Assembly (NCBI GenBank): GCA_020284085.1
Contig: JACEVL010000160.1
Span: 285,001 to 349,000, forward strand
DNA length: 64,000 nucleotides
DNA from: Aporrectodea caliginosa
Taxonomy: Eukaryota; Annelida; Clitellata; Crassiclitellata; Lumbricidae
Direction of reading: 5' to 3'
Part shown: positions 53,101-59,844 of the stretch, piece by piece
Numbering within the stretch: position 1 is the stretch's first letter
Layout of the letters: every line of letters starts with the position of its first letter
Made by a program: the position numbers and the translations under genes
Notes under the pieces: model-generated
The model's input: the letters and a program-made list of their open reading frames with translations, nothing else
Told to the model about the DNA's origin: nothing
Database searches by the model: none

Positions 53101-54454
53101 ATTTTATGATGTAACAGTCTGAGAGATTTTGTGTCCTTGTCTGCATATATGACAATGGAAACATTTCACACATTCAGAACACTGAACATTTGGAAAAGTT
53201 GAAACTGTATACAGTTTAGAAAATCTGGTTTAGAAGATCTGGTTTAGGAAATCTGTGCTTATCAGGTAACACTGAGGACTTTCATCATTGTGTGAGAGAA
53301 CGGAGTGGCGTGGTCGGCAAAGGCAAGGTTTTTGTTGATGAAGCTCGAGGAATGGTATGACTTGATTCAAGATAGAGTAGAGCAAAGATTCTGAATATAG
53401 AGGAAAAGTGTATAATGAGAATATTGTGACCTATGGCAGCAGACATGACCAACAGACACCTGTAGCCAGGAGTCTTGTTGAAGGCCTATCTGCAAGACAA
53501 GTTTACTGTACAGTCAGATGAGGACAGTTACAATGGAGCAATGCTTGGTGTAGGCTGACTGGTTCAGGTTTAAGAAGCTGTTAGAGTAAGATAGCTGTGA
53601 GGTGAGAGAGGACAATTTGTTCAGATAGTTTAGATGGGAGAGATTTGAAACTAGGCTGAGGCAGTTAGAGGATTTCCTTGTCTGTGGACGGGTTTTGAGA
53701 AGTGGTGTAACAACACAGCTTTTGAAGAGCACAGGATATGTAAGCTGATAATGTAGGAGTTTGATGGATCTTGTGGATCACTAGTTTATATGTAGGTAGT
53801 TTAACAGTGACATAGTATTCAAAGGTGTGATAAGTGTATTTGGGTCAGGAAAGTACGGAGGACACCATACCGTCATCAAGATTTTTTAAAAATACGAAAA
53901 TGAACATAAAGATTAAAGTGAATACGAAACTTAAACAGATCAAAAACTCATAATATTATCATTGTTGCAATCATTAATACAGTCGTTAGCATTAATAAGA
54001 GCATTATAGAATCCACAAGTATCACGTCAAGTTTTTTAAACAGTGTCAACGCTCTGCAACTCATAAGAAATGGTCCCCACTGTCAGATTTCTTTTACCAC
54101 TTCTACACTTCAGCCAAGAACTGAACCAAGTCAGAAACACAGGTGAGGGTCCTCATTGATACTGGTCACACCGCACCTGTGATTACCTCACCTGACCACT
54201 GACACAATGCAACAAAAGCCATTAATTACCTTTCAAGGGAATGCCTCGTTCAACAAGCAACTCGTCTGACAGCGTAACGCTGCGAGCGCGTCCCAACAAA
54301 TCATATTTGGTTGAAGCAGGATGCGATTGGTTGCCTTGGAAACCGCAGCAGTTGCTTCCTAGCGAGAATGTTGGACGCAGAGCAATATGTTGACGAGAAC
54401 TGACCAACTCCGATTCTGCAGGAAGAGTCGACAATGAAGCCTTGTCGCTGATTG
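30354..54454 (-). CDS. OSBPL8: Oxysterol-binding protein-related protein 8/5 (19 exons, 5' end incomplete)
   Basis: ORP8/ORP5 proteins sit in the ER membrane and exchange phosphatidylserine for PI4P at contacts with the plasma membrane. The exons, 5' to 3', join with matching phases into 936 codons. Counting from the first full codon: a Ser-rich N-terminus (1-137); a basic stretch and PH domain (about 165-288, beginning ADWLKVRG and ending [10 protein letters not shown]); an acidic Glu-rich linker (about 338-365); the OSBP-related domain (about 386-742), with [10 protein letters not shown] at 477-486 and the signature EQISHHPP at 506-513; a Ser/Arg-rich linker; a coiled coil; and a hydrophobic anchor (about 918-935) ending in Lys. 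Length and order match vertebrate ORP8 (about 890 residues). The signature has Ile where most ORPs have Val. The exon supplying the start Met was not found. ORP8 and ORP5 are vertebrate duplicates, so this is probably the single pre-duplication gene; the symbol is by similarity. Confidence 0.93.
31536..31834 (-). CDS. OSBPL8: OSBPL8-like exon, RPWDP segment and Ser-rich linker
   Basis: 299-nt exon, acceptor atgaag, donor GTAGAC, phase 2 in and 1 out. It begins [20 protein letters not shown], then [10 protein letters not shown] as in ORP8, and continues into a diverged Arg/Ser/Asp-rich linker. Its acceptor lies next to an in-frame stop, which fixes the exon start. Confidence 0.94.
32205..32290 (-). 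mobile_element. Retroposon 3' end, (CTTA)n tail, next to exon 32351-32536
   Basis: Same family as 44990-45330: AAGTAAGTAAGCATATTCTTTATTAAACC on the plus strand, broken here only to keep it short (AAGTAAGTAAGCATATTC then TTTATTAAACC). It lies about 60 bp from a coding exon donor. Confidence 0.5.
32351..32536 (-). CDS. OSBPL8: OSBPL8-like exon, end of lipid-binding domain
   Basis: 186-nt exon, acceptor ttaaag, donor GTAAGT, phase 2 on both sides. It encodes [20 protein letters not shown], the EDAQR segment, and [15 protein letters not shown], all matching ORP8. Confidence 0.96.
32750..32815 (-). mobile_element. LINE 3' stem-loop with (ATT)n tail, compensatory stem change
   Basis: Stem AGTGCC/GGCACT (32771-32776, 32803-32808) followed on the minus strand by ATACTTATTATTATTAT. 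The stem differs from AGCGCC/GGCGCT by a paired change. It is in the intron between exons 32351-32536 and 33189-33289. Confidence 0.5.
33189..33289 (-). CDS. OSBPL8: OSBPL8-like exon, lipid-binding domain
   Basis: 101-nt exon, acceptor tttttag, donor GTTGTG (weak), phase 0 in and 2 out. It encodes [20 protein letters not shown] and ends TDFESE. The intron before it carries the 26-bp minisatellite. Confidence 0.93.
33590..34955 (+). repeat. Intronic minisatellite, 26-bp unit, about 52 copies
   Basis: Unit ACCATAGGGAGCTATTCTTG plus GCATTT. A second variant reads CTACTCTTTGCTTTT and is scattered through the array. It fills most of the intron between exons 33189-33289 and 35126-35251. Confidence 0.95.
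35126..35251 (-). CDS. OSBPL8: OSBPL8-like exon, lipid-binding domain
   Basis: 126-nt exon, acceptor ttgaag, donor GTAAGA, phase 0 on both sides. It encodes [20 protein letters not shown], then [20 protein letters not shown], the GKIKLG...L.G.WD core of the family. Confidence 0.97.
36412..36509 (-). CDS. OSBPL8: OSBPL8-like exon, lipid-binding domain
   Basis: 98-nt exon, acceptor acttag, donor GTAGAC, phase 1 in and 0 out. It encodes [20 protein letters not shown], then [13 protein letters not shown], matching the barrel strands of the ORP8 lipid-binding domain. Confidence 0.96.
36742..36990 (+). mobile_element. tRNA-like SINE ending AATAAACGAA plus (ATT)n
   Basis: Head GGGAGATGGTTGAATGGTAA, body TGGGCGCCTTGCAGGCTGCC and ACAGTTAAATTCGACTCC, end TTAATAAACGAATATTATT. 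The body and end recur at 12205-12380. Confidence 0.6.
37281..37476 (-). CDS. OSBPL8: OSBPL8-like exon, ISHHPP signature
   Basis: 196-nt exon, acceptor cttttag, donor GTAACA, phase 0 in and 1 out. It opens with [19 protein letters not shown], the two histidines being the PI4P-phosphate ligands of all ORPs, and ends [10 protein letters not shown]. Ile replaces the usual Val of EQVSHHPP. Confidence 0.97.
37821..37891 (+). mobile_element. TTAA mini-palindrome element, copy D
   Basis: TTAATCCTTTTACGATGAGC to GTTCATCGTTGAAGGGTTAA, 71 bp, in the intron between exons 37281-37476 and 38185-38283. Confidence 0.75.
38185..38283 (-). CDS. OSBPL8: OSBPL8-like exon, [10 protein letters not shown] motif
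   Basis: 99-nt exon, acceptor gtttag, donor GTCGAA, phase 0 on both sides. It encodes [18 protein letters not shown] and ends FYIAEQ. The [10 protein letters not shown] segment contacts PI4P in the family, and the last two residues start the signature motif completed in the next exon. Confidence 0.97.
38380..38438 (+). mobile_element. TTAA mini-palindrome element, copy E
   Basis: TTAATAGCTGCATTGGGACC, CAGTCAC, TTTAGTAAATGCTGTTGTTA, AGAGTGTTAA. Shortened left end. Confidence 0.6.
38798..38879 (-). CDS. OSBPL8: OSBPL8-like exon, lipid-binding domain
   Basis: 82-nt exon, acceptor gtgtcag, donor GTTAGT, phase 2 in and 0 out. It encodes [20 protein letters not shown], then GFYKKPK, matching the [12 protein letters not shown] stretch of ORP8. 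Confidence 0.97.
39010..39265. repeat. Interspersed repeat shared with 42750-43000
   Basis: Both copies share GGTGAAGAGCTGTTAGATAT, CAAATATTTGAAAGC, GTTTCTTA and GGTTCCAT, next to a TTATTA edge. Both are in OSBPL8-like introns. Unknown family; probably a LINE 3' region read on the minus strand. Confidence 0.55.
39618..39730 (-). CDS. OSBPL8: OSBPL8-like exon, lipid-binding domain
   Basis: 113-nt exon, acceptor acacag, donor GTAAGA, phase 0 in and 2 out. It encodes [20 protein letters not shown], then [17 protein letters not shown], almost identical to ORP8. Confidence 0.97.
39945..40016 (-). CDS. OSBPL8: OSBPL8-like exon, start of lipid-binding domain
   Basis: 72-nt exon, acceptor ggtgtag, donor GTCAGT, phase 0 on both sides. 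It encodes [20 protein letters not shown] and ends VKQ, the lid region that opens the OSBP-related domain. Confidence 0.96.
40709..40866 (-). CDS. OSBPL8: OSBPL8-like exon, acidic linker
   Basis: 158-nt exon, acceptor atttcag, donor GTGATG, phase 1 in and 0 out. It encodes a long Asp/Glu/Lys run (several EEE blocks), then [20 protein letters not shown], matching the ETTYTEQSHEELG region of ORP8. Confidence 0.93.
41544..41732 (-). CDS. OSBPL8: OSBPL8-like exon, PH C-terminal helix and linker
   Basis: 189-nt exon, acceptor gatctag, donor GTCAGT, phase 1 on both sides. It begins [20 protein letters not shown], the closing helix of the PH domain, followed by a diverged Ser/Asn-rich linker. Confidence 0.95.
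42079..42400 (-). pseudogene. hAT transposon remnant with broken BED-type zinc finger
   Basis: On the minus strand around 42130-42290, [20 protein letters not shown], then HY, a stop, [12 protein letters not shown]. This matches the CLIC...NIKRHYETKH finger of ZBED5-like hAT transposases: Cys-x2-Cys and His-x4-His spacing with a stop in place of Glu. The low-coordinate edge starts CAGAGGTCTCCAAAG, like hAT termini. The rest of the transposase is missing. It lies in the intron between exons 41544-41732 and 42624-42708. Confidence 0.55.
42624..42708 (-). CDS. OSBPL8: OSBPL8-like exon, PH domain
   Basis: 85-nt exon, acceptor tctgcag, donor GTTGGA, phase 0 in and 1 out. It encodes [20 protein letters not shown] and then FRAPSEAA, matching the late PH-domain strands of ORP8. 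Confidence 0.96.
42750..43005. repeat. Interspersed repeat shared with 39010-39265
   Basis: Second copy, with a longer TTATTA edge and the variant GCATGGGTTGTCAGGTGAAG. Confidence 0.55.
43643..43880 (+). repeat. Intronic minisatellite, 21-bp unit, about 11 copies
   Basis: Unit TTTTAGGATATGTCCCAGTA plus G, almost without variation. Because 21 is a multiple of three, it is open on the minus strand as (KTTGTYP)n, but it has no splice support. Confidence 0.95.
43944..44340. mobile_element. MITE with CAG(C/T)GGCGTAA ends inside the 21-bp repeat region
   Basis: Left end CAGCGGCGTAATAAAGGGG, right end reversed CAGTGGCGTAAGTAGGG. It contains a 44-bp TA run. Flanks on both sides are GTCCCASTAGT, pieces of the neighbouring minisatellite, so a target duplication cannot be separated from the repeat. 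Confidence 0.55.
44415..44537 (-). CDS. OSBPL8: OSBPL8-like exon, PH domain middle
   Basis: 123-nt exon, acceptor ttttgtag, donor GTAACA, phase 0 on both sides. It encodes [20 protein letters not shown], then [17 protein letters not shown], a clear PH-domain core of ORP8 type. The intron before it holds the P element. Confidence 0.97.
44654..44690 (+). repeat. P element left terminal inverted repeat
   Basis: Imperfect inverted repeat with the right end at 49100-49135. The best block is ACAGGCCGTACACAAGC. It is followed by a subterminal TGACGTCA at 44696-44703. Confidence 0.85.
44814..44990 (-). mobile_element. LINE 3' end inserted in the P element
   Basis: On the minus strand the frame [18 protein letters not shown] and on, ending in TGA, is the C-terminus of a non-LTR reverse transcriptase polyprotein. 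It is followed by AGCGGCGCTATATAAATTA and a (CAATA)n tail at 44812-44830. Strongly 5' truncated. Confidence 0.65.
44990..45330 (-). mobile_element. LINE/SINE 3' fragment with (CTTA)n tail
   Basis: The block after the AAGT repeats, TATTCTTTATTAAACCAATTGC on the plus strand, recurs at 32213 and, diverged, at 50945. On the minus strand it ends in (CTTA)n, a retroposon tail. The frame here ([20 protein letters not shown]) looks like a polyprotein C-terminus. Confidence 0.5.
45331..46158. other. Noncoding part of the P element
   Basis: AT-rich, downstream of the transposase stop; short AATAATAAC runs at 45535-45565. No other frame supported. Confidence 0.5.
46159..47931 (-). CDS. P element transposase, catalytic region (590 codons, 5' truncated)
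   Basis: Open frame without a real ATG at its start; the first codon is TTG, and an in-frame stop lies just upstream. It begins in the RNase H-like catalytic domain: [16 protein letters not shown] carries the first acidic residue, [15 protein letters not shown] the second, [15 protein letters not shown] the conserved D-x2-HL-K-x-RN block, and [18 protein letters not shown] the last acidic residue. The family's key motifs therefore look intact. It ends in a Lys-rich tail. The coiled coil and helix-turn-helix that normally lie between THAP and catalytic domains (roughly 100-200 residues) are absent. It is probably an internally deleted copy; an unrecognised intron is the alternative. Confidence 0.85.
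   Translation of the reverse strand: MKDHEKHVILLLDEIYVEPKASYKGGCITGKASNSPLEEATTVQTFMISSVFSPNKDVAAMVPVKNLTAAYLKDCTLPVIKMLESVGYFVFCIISDNNRVNRNMFSEMCGGTLMPYVQHPCSKDRKLFFLFDSVHLLKCVRNNWLGQCDAESTFTFPDINNGTICRASLYHLRELYKAEKDSIVRMAPGLSYKALYPSNVERQNVKLVLKVFDEKTVAAINHYGFQNQIDVSGTSKFINIILRLWKVLNVKSTDKGRRKRDNDLDPIRSIADENVQYLRDVHSWLVAWEGLKQKSRQGCLSNETLFALKHTVGTFVELISYLLVDMKVHYVLTGKFQTDCLEFRFSQYRQLSGANFHVSVQEIKESEKKLKIVSILHVVSASRGDITVKDFIVQAADNVENTIDVKDDIVQELVASCMVCDDVEITESESQSLIFIAGYVGYKLGQKIACELCKYELVYDNTLKFDVSSSDYSYLSEIDRGGLKWPKDFLLEIVTQAFKVFKIVVSKECETKFLTVGSQKNVLILLVTEQLKKSGAVDGECTCGTTMLSLAQMSLSYVANIFLNNYCKKEADKITVGKQKAKRKLKTLTH
47928..48128 (-). CDS. THAP DNA-binding domain of the P element
   Basis: 66 codons from ATG at 48126-48128 to TGA at 47928-47930. 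It starts [10 protein letters not shown] and contains [16 protein letters not shown] and [12 protein letters not shown]. This is a C2CH THAP zinc finger: Cys5-x4-Cys10, then Cys-x2-His, with the conserved Phe-Pro and Trp. In P transposases the THAP finger binds the transposon ends. It stops at CEKHFVPEF, short of the usual AVPTIF-type end of the fold. An acceptor-like cttacag lies 9 nt before the ATG, so a short 5' noncoding exon is possible. The catalytic frame begins immediately downstream in another frame. Confidence 0.85.
   Translation of the reverse strand: MPQKCCVPNCRGNYHKTKEHAEEKVSVFRFPSDPELHKKWLRMIPREGLEVCDKTVVCEKHFVPEF
49100..49135 (-). repeat. P element right terminal inverted repeat
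   Basis: Mirror of the left terminus, with a second TGACGTCA at 49077-49084, a similar distance inside the end. Confidence 0.85.
50117..50305 (-). CDS. OSBPL8: OSBPL8-like exon, start of PH domain
   Basis: 189-nt exon, acceptor atttcag, donor GTATTT, phase 0 on both sides. It carries [18 protein letters not shown], then [20 protein letters not shown], the polybasic stretch and first PH-domain strands of ORP8/ORP5. These bind phosphoinositides of the plasma membrane in the known family members. Confidence 0.96.
50940..51010 (-). mobile_element. Retroposon 3' end, (CTTA)n tail, diverged copy
   Basis: AAGTAAGTAAGTATATCC followed by TTTATTCAATCAACTGC; the same family as at 32205 and 44990, just downstream of exon 51091-51168. 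Confidence 0.45.
51091..51168 (-). CDS. OSBPL8: OSBPL8-like exon, basic linker
   Basis: 78-nt exon, acceptor atctag, donor GTGAGC, phase 0 on both sides. It ends [10 protein letters not shown], which matches the segment just before the PH domain in ORP8/ORP5. Confidence 0.88.
51583..51692 (-). CDS. OSBPL8: OSBPL8-like exon, Ser-rich linker
   Basis: 110-nt exon, acceptor ctgttag, donor GTATTT, phase 1 in and 0 out. It encodes [20 protein letters not shown] followed by another Ser-rich run ending KAKLGL. Low-complexity Ser/Asp linker before the PH domain. Confidence 0.75.
52791..52863 (-). mobile_element. TTAA mini-palindrome element, copy F
   Basis: TTAACGCTTTAACACTTTTA, AAAGTGACTGGGAAACCAAT, GCAGTTTGTCGTTAAAG. 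About 120 bp from the possible alternative first exon. Confidence 0.65.
52985..53078 (-). CDS. Possible alternative first coding exon
   Basis: An ATG at 53076-53078 opens a frame, [14 protein letters not shown] and on, rich in Ser, Thr and Pro, that runs 31 codons into a strong donor GTGAGC in phase 1. The next downstream exon (51583-51692) has exactly the phase-1 acceptor needed. Splicing would give an ORP isoform with its own N-terminus. Vertebrate ORP8 has isoforms with different N-termini. Only the ATG, frame and donor are seen here; use as a first exon is inferred. Confidence 0.35.
53079..54229. other. Intron, nothing recognised
   Basis: Unique intronic DNA upstream of the possible alternative first exon; it could hold that exon's promoter, but no TATA box is convincing. 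Confidence 0.4.
54230..54454 (-). CDS. OSBPL8: OSBPL8-like exon, N-terminal linker (most 5' exon found)
   Basis: Open 225-nt exon with acceptor ctttag and donor GTAATT, entering and leaving in phase 1. It encodes a Ser-rich stretch starting [15 protein letters not shown] and ending LVERGIPLK. There is no in-frame Met, so an upstream exon must supply the start. It does not resemble a named domain. It is assigned by phase match and by position upstream of the next exon, so it is less certain than the domain exons. Confidence 0.6.
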
Positions 54455-54939
54455 CTAAAGCCAATTAAAAACAAGAGTCACTCTTTTTCATCAGATGCAC
54501 AAATGCACGCACACAAAGTAATCAATGAACATTGCAAAACATGCTAAAGTCATGTCCTTCCCTCATGCCCTCCATTGCAACCTTATCTTTGCCTTTCTAC
54601 CTTCCTTCCTTCCTTCCTTCCAGACCCTTATCCAGCCACCTGTCCACCTGTCCTTTGGATGGGTGGAAATGATTTTCGACGGGCATAAATTGTAAACTTG
54701 TGTTAAATGTGATATAATGTATTTAATCCATTCCTCCCCTCATCTGAAGTTAACAGATTGTTGTTGTTTGTACCAAATGTTGTATGTAAACAAAACTGTT
54801 ACAAAATGTGATAAAAACCCATAGGTCATTCAGTGTAGGGCAGGGGCATTGCCGTCAGACCCGTACAGTCGCGGCTTAGGTCGTTTGCGAATTCGTACTC
54901 ATGGTGTCGGGGGTCATGACTTCAAAGTACAACATGCTT

Positions 54940-55225
54940 TTAGAATTTAGACGCCCTACTCTTCATTTCTGGCTAAGGGTCTGCTTCCTTCCTTCCTTAC
55001 TTCCTTCCTTCCTTCCTTTACTTTGGAAATAACAGGGTCAATAACCGGCAACAACTGGCAATAACCGGTTATTGCCACTGTCCTGGCAAAAATAGGTTGT
55101 TGCCCGGCATTAACCCAACCCTGTTTTAGACGCCCTACATCTGGCTAAGGGCCTGCTTCCTTCCTTCCTTCCTTCCCTCCTCCCTCCCTCCCTCCCTCCT
55201 TCCTTCCTCCTCCCTTACTTCCGGT
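54940..55225 (+). repeat. Local duplication with (TTCC)n runs
   Basis: TTTAGACGCCCTAC followed by CTGGCTAAGGG, TCTGCTTCC (or CCTGCTTCC) and TTCC repeats occurs twice (about 54947 and 55125). Another TTCC run lies at 54600-54620. Confidence 0.7.
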
Positions 55226-55409
55226 CAGCCCACTTGCCTGCCTGCCTGCCTTATTTCTTTGAATGCCTATTCTGCATGTATCTTCACTGCACAGAAAAGG
55301 AAGAGGAAGAGCCACAGAAATAAAAACTAAATCCAGCTGTTGCTTGCCCCACATATTAACCATCCGGGTTAAAGTGCAATTAGCCAAGCCTCTTTATGGA
55401 AACAAATTA

Positions 55410-55410
<1 letters not shown>

Positions 55411-55471
<61 letters not shown>
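55411..55471 (+). repeat. (TA)n microsatellite
   Basis: About 60 bp TA; shorter ones lie at 7242-7275, 18437-18462, 44141-44182 and 55705-55745. Confidence 0.95.
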
Positions 55472-55473
<2 letters not shown>

Positions 55474-55554
55474 CACGTTCATGTATAATTATTTTATGTT
55501 AGTTAAGCATTTACTGTTTCAGTTCTTTTTACATCACTCAGATGGCCGTGATGC

Positions 55555-55712
55555 ATCTTTCCAACCTAATGATCTCAGGTGGCCCTGGCTAGCGGGACCT
55601 TCGGCCCCTTTTGGGTCTCCTGGGTAAACCAACAATAATTGGATAAACATGATGTAATTGTGACCTGTATTAAGTTGGTTACCGAATAAAAAATGTTATG
55701 TTATATATTATA
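55555..55712 (+). mobile_element. LINE 3' UTR with (TTATG)n tail
   Basis: Shares GGGACCTTCGGCCCCTTTTG, GGTCTCCTGGGTA and GTTGGTTACCGAATAAAA with the reverse complement of 20890-21075. It ends in TTATGTTAT and a TA run. Confidence 0.65.
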
Positions 55713-56429
55713 TATATATTTATATATATATATATATATATATATCTCTTTAATGCCCTTCGGCAGGTTTCAACCATATCCATTTTTAATTATGTATATA
55801 TATATATATGCATGCATGTACCATATCCATTGGTGCATGTATTTATATATGTGTGTATGTATGTATATGTATATATGTATATCATAATTAATTAGCAACT
55901 TCTATAGTGCTAGCATCTAATCATCAACCAATGGTGTATTGTATTGTGTGTATATATGTAAAATGCAGGTACCATATCTCTAGGTGTATGAATGTACAGG
56001 GCATGGTTGGGATATTTGGATATTTCTGCAGCACCTTTAGAAACGTCTTATATCCACGCTTTGCTGTCCGGTTGAAAAGGAGACAGAAACCAAACACAAT
56101 TTAGCCATTTTTTACCTAGTCATAACACTAGAACTATTGCAGCACCGATATTGCACATACCATGATGAAAATATTTTCAATAAAAATTAATGTTCTGTCC
56201 CTTTGGTATAAAAGTCTTTCCAACAACATCACAAAATTACCCATCCTTAATCACTTAAAGAAAAAATTCAATACTGCTTGATTTCTATGTATTAAGTTGT
56301 TAACATTGCAGAGATCCTTAATTCATCTCAGTTGTGTATCATGTACTCCTAAGCACCATTTGGTGCCTCCACGACTCCATACTATATACTATCCAGTGGT
56401 CCTGCTACATCTTTTCGCTACCTCAAAAC

Positions 56430-56545
56430 TTGCCCTTTTTATTCTCTAGGACTTTCGCACTGGGAACGCCTCTGATTGGTGTTCACTTTGAGAGGTGCTT
56501 TATAAATTTTTAAATACAATACAATACAATACAATACAATACTAT
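56430..56545 (+). mobile_element. LINE 3' end with (ACAAT)n tail
   Basis: ACGCCTCTGATTGGTGTTC, AGAGGTGCTTTATAAATTT, then six ACAAT units. A decayed sister of the copy at 59850, with the same loop sequence. Confidence 0.65.
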
Positions 56546-56955
56546 GCACATAAAATATTAAATGTGCTGCTGTTACAACCAAAATATTATCAGGATACCA
56601 ATCCAGCTTTATCAGGTTCCTTTGGGATTGACCACTGACCATTCCCCCACCTTTTGGGTTGACCATTCAACATCTGCATTAATCACCCTGAATTTTGAAT
56701 TTTTGCTCACTGCTGTTATTGCGATACAATGACACTGATATTCTGTTAATTAATGGCTAAAAATGCTAGCACTATTTCCAAAATCAGTTACTTTCTGAAT
56801 TCAGAACACAGGTCCAAATCAACCCAACACAGGAGCCATGAACTCAACAAGCGAATCTGTTTGAGGCAAAGGCAATATAGAAAGTTTGTGAATTTAATTA
56901 AAATAAAGCATGTTTGCCAACTTGCTATCATCATTTAAATCACCAGTCAAGTGGG

Positions 56956-57175
56956 GTACAGGATAAGGTAGTGGTTAGCATGCTGGACTGTCAATCGAGA
57001 GGTCGGGGTTCAAATCTCCACCAGGGCAGAAAATTGGTTCGAGATTTCTGCGACTTCACTTTCTTAGCCTCAGCATATGAGGGCAAGTGGCCAGTCCTCT
57101 CCCTCGCCGTCTCATCTCACAGCAGCATTTAAAACCTCTAAGCTTACGATGGCTGTTAATAATTAAAACATGCAA
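56956..57175 (+). mobile_element. tRNA-derived SINE
   Basis: AAGGTAGTGGTTAGCATGC, B box GGGTTCAAATCTCC, GGTTCGAGATTTCTGCGAC, then GGGCAAGTGGCCAGTCC. Same family as 21223, 28138 and a tail-only piece at 58560-58630. Confidence 0.65.
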
Positions 57176-57194
57176 CAATAATGGAAAGTGATTA

Positions 57195-57715
57195 ACTGAT
57201 TGACTACTGACTGACTTACATACTTACTCTCATAAACTGACTTACATACTTACTCATAAACTGACTGATTGACTTACATACTTACTCATAAACTGACTTA
57301 CATACTTGAACTGACTGATTGATACTTACTCATAAACTGACTGATTGACTGACTGATGATTGACTTACATACTTACTCATAAACTGACTTACATACTTAC
57401 TCATAAACTGACTGATTGACTTACATACTTACTCATAAACTGACTGATTGACTTACTTACTCATAAACTGACTGATTGACTTACAAACTTACTCATAAAC
57501 TGACTGATTGACTGACTGATTTGACTTACAAACTTACTGATTGACTTACTTACAAACTTACTGATGACTTACATACTTACTCATAAACTGACTGACTGAC
57601 TGACTTGACTGACTTACATACTTACTCATTGATAAACTGATTGATTGACTTACAAACTTACTCATAAACTGATTGATTGATTGAGACTGATTGACTAATT
57701 GATTGATTGCTGACT
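57195..57715 (+). repeat. Degenerate minisatellite of CTGACTTACATACTTACTCAT units
   Basis: Blocks CATAAACTGACTGATTGACT and TACATACTTACT alternate in varying order, units about 22-36 bp. Confidence 0.9.
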
Positions 57716-58557
57716 GATGGTAAGAAATGAGACCAATGTTCTGTTTCAAGCATAACACACAAAAGTATTTACATCTTCTAAACTGATTTATGTATTTTAA
57801 AAAGAAACAACAGACTGTGACTCATAATGTAGTTCAGGCAGTTAAAGCTAAAAAATCTAACCTTTTCTCTTAAACATTTAGAATGATCTAATCCCATCAA
57901 TCATTCTACACAACATGCATGGCTTCCAAGCTTCCAAATGTCTAGCGTTTGAGCCAGCCAAGCGCAAAAGCCGACCTGTCAACGAAATTCTGATAGGATA
58001 ACTGAGGCCACGCACACAGCTTCAGCCCAGTGTCCAATGCAATAATACATAAATAAGGCACGTCCGGTTATTAATAGTGGCTGCAAAAATGCCCTCCTTA
58101 CATCAATCTATGACACAGGCGTCAGATGACATCACTGATTTCACAGAGAGCCGAGACAGCGGATGATGTGGGAGGAGGAAGTGCTCTGGTGCCATGACTG
58201 ACAGTCAGTCAGCTGGACAGGAGAATACGCCATGGACGGCCGATGATCAACAAAAACACAGCCGCTCCTACCAGATGGTTGCCTCTGCAGCAGCAGCAGC
58301 AGCAGCAGCAGCAGAACCTCTGCAATCGGAAAGTAAATACAGTACCAGATGCAGCCAACATATGGCATCCACCACAGTTGAAAAGTGACATCTGCACTGA
58401 GTACTATAAAGGGTTCGAGAAAACAATGGATAAGACCTATTGTTTTCATTAGCACGAGGTCTAGTTTCATGCTCTGATCGAACAAGAAGAAGAAGTGCAG
58501 TCCCTTGAGCTAATATTCTCAAGAGGAAACAGTTGGTATCAAGTGTTAGTCATTTCA
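57716..58557. other. Unassigned stretch upstream of the OSBPL8-like gene
   Basis: 58000-58520 is slightly GC-richer. Minus-strand ATGs near 58190 and 58230 open short frames, but neither reaches a donor in the phase 1 needed by exon 54230-54454. It may hold a promoter or noncoding first exon; nothing proves it. Confidence 0.3.
58287..58316 (+). repeat. (CAG)n microsatellite
   Basis: About nine CAG units; another CAG block lies at 530-565. No supported coding frame crosses either. Confidence 0.9.
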
Positions 58558-58632
58558 GTTATTTTACTTAGCCTTGGCATATGAGAGCAGGTGGCCAGCA
58601 CTCTCCTTGCTGTCTGATCTTCCCTATGACAG
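58558..58632 (+). mobile_element. SINE body fragment
   Basis: TTAGCCTTGGCATATGAGAG, CAGGTGGCCAGCACTCTCC, close to the body of the 56956 SINE without its tRNA head. Confidence 0.45.
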
Positions 58633-58754
58633 TGTACTGTTAGTGCACTGATTATAGTAGGGCCAAAATTTCAGAAAAACTTTCTTCCCTGTCAGGGACA
58701 ATAATGATGGGAACACACTGGGTAAGGTAAAGCTATGGTCAGTTATTGGGTCAA

Positions 58755-58948
58755 TATGTATGCATGTATGTATGTATGTATGTATCAATGTATGTATGTA
58801 TGTAGTATGTATGTATGTATGTATGTATGTATGTATGTATGTATGTATGTATGTATGTATGTATGTATGTATGTATGTATGTATGTATGCATGCATGCAT
58901 GTATGTATGTATGTATGATGTATGCATGTATGCATGCATGTATGTATG

Positions 58949-58983
<35 letters not shown>

Positions 58984-59065
58984 TGTATGTATGTATGTAT
59001 GTATGTATGTATGTATCCATGTATGTATGCATGTATGCTATGCATGCTGTATGTATATATGTATG
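58755..59065 (+). repeat. (TATG)n microsatellite
   Basis: About 300 bp TATG with GCATGCATG interruptions. Confidence 0.95.
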
Positions 59066-59099
59066 CATTTATATGCATGTACGTAAGCACGTATTTATG

Positions 59100-59844
59100 T
59101 GTTAGGGTTATGATAACAGCTGGTTAGTGTTAAGGCTAACCGCCGTATAACAAATGAACAGATTCCCATTCCATCTGGTATGTATGTGTTTCATCAATCC
59201 TACTCCATCCTTGCTGATAGAAAAGGGTCGAGTTCTAGTGGGACACCTGGATCTGTCAATACCGACCAGATTCAGCAAAGCTCCAACCAACCGGGATTAA
59301 TTTTCAATGCAAACAAAGCTCTGGCTGGGCCACATGGAGAGAATGAAGCCTAGTATACAATGAGCAAATCAGTTGGTTTGGACCAGCACAGCAAGATGGA
59401 AGCAACATAGGAAACCCAGCACTATATGGCTGCATTAGTGCTCAGGCATAAAGAACAGCACTTACATCAGTATTTGTCAATAATGTAGACTGCATTAGGA
59501 AACAAAAGAGGTAAGTAAATGCAACAGTAAATGGCAGAAATTTCACTTTGCCACATAATAGATATATTAGAGAGACCAGTTTGTCCACGGACACTTAATC
59601 AAATCAAACGGCTATAAATCTTATTTGATAGAACAGTTCAGAGCCACATGAAACTCCAGAAATGTCAGGCCAAGTGTGTCAGTGAGATGCTGTGGTAGGA
59701 CATGTTTAGTTTCATGAATTTGCAAGTGCACTTGTCAGATCAGATCATCAGACTGAGATGCATATAAAGGCTACTTACTTACTTACTTACTTATTTATTT
59801 ACTGATAAGATGGTGAAAGATGGATACTGGGCTTACTGGCATAT
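59100..59844. other. No supported gene
   Basis: Unique AT-rich DNA; a (TTAC)n run at 59773-59795 may be another retroposon tail. Confidence 0.4.

Noticed and set aside
58194..58485. Poly-Ala and poly-Gln frames at the CAG repeat as the first OSBPL8-like exon
   Set aside because: No frame reaches a donor in the needed phase, and the residues come from the CAG run.
59108..59290. Minus frame as an upstream OSBPL8-like exon
   Set aside because: No good donor in phase and no similarity to ORP N-termini.
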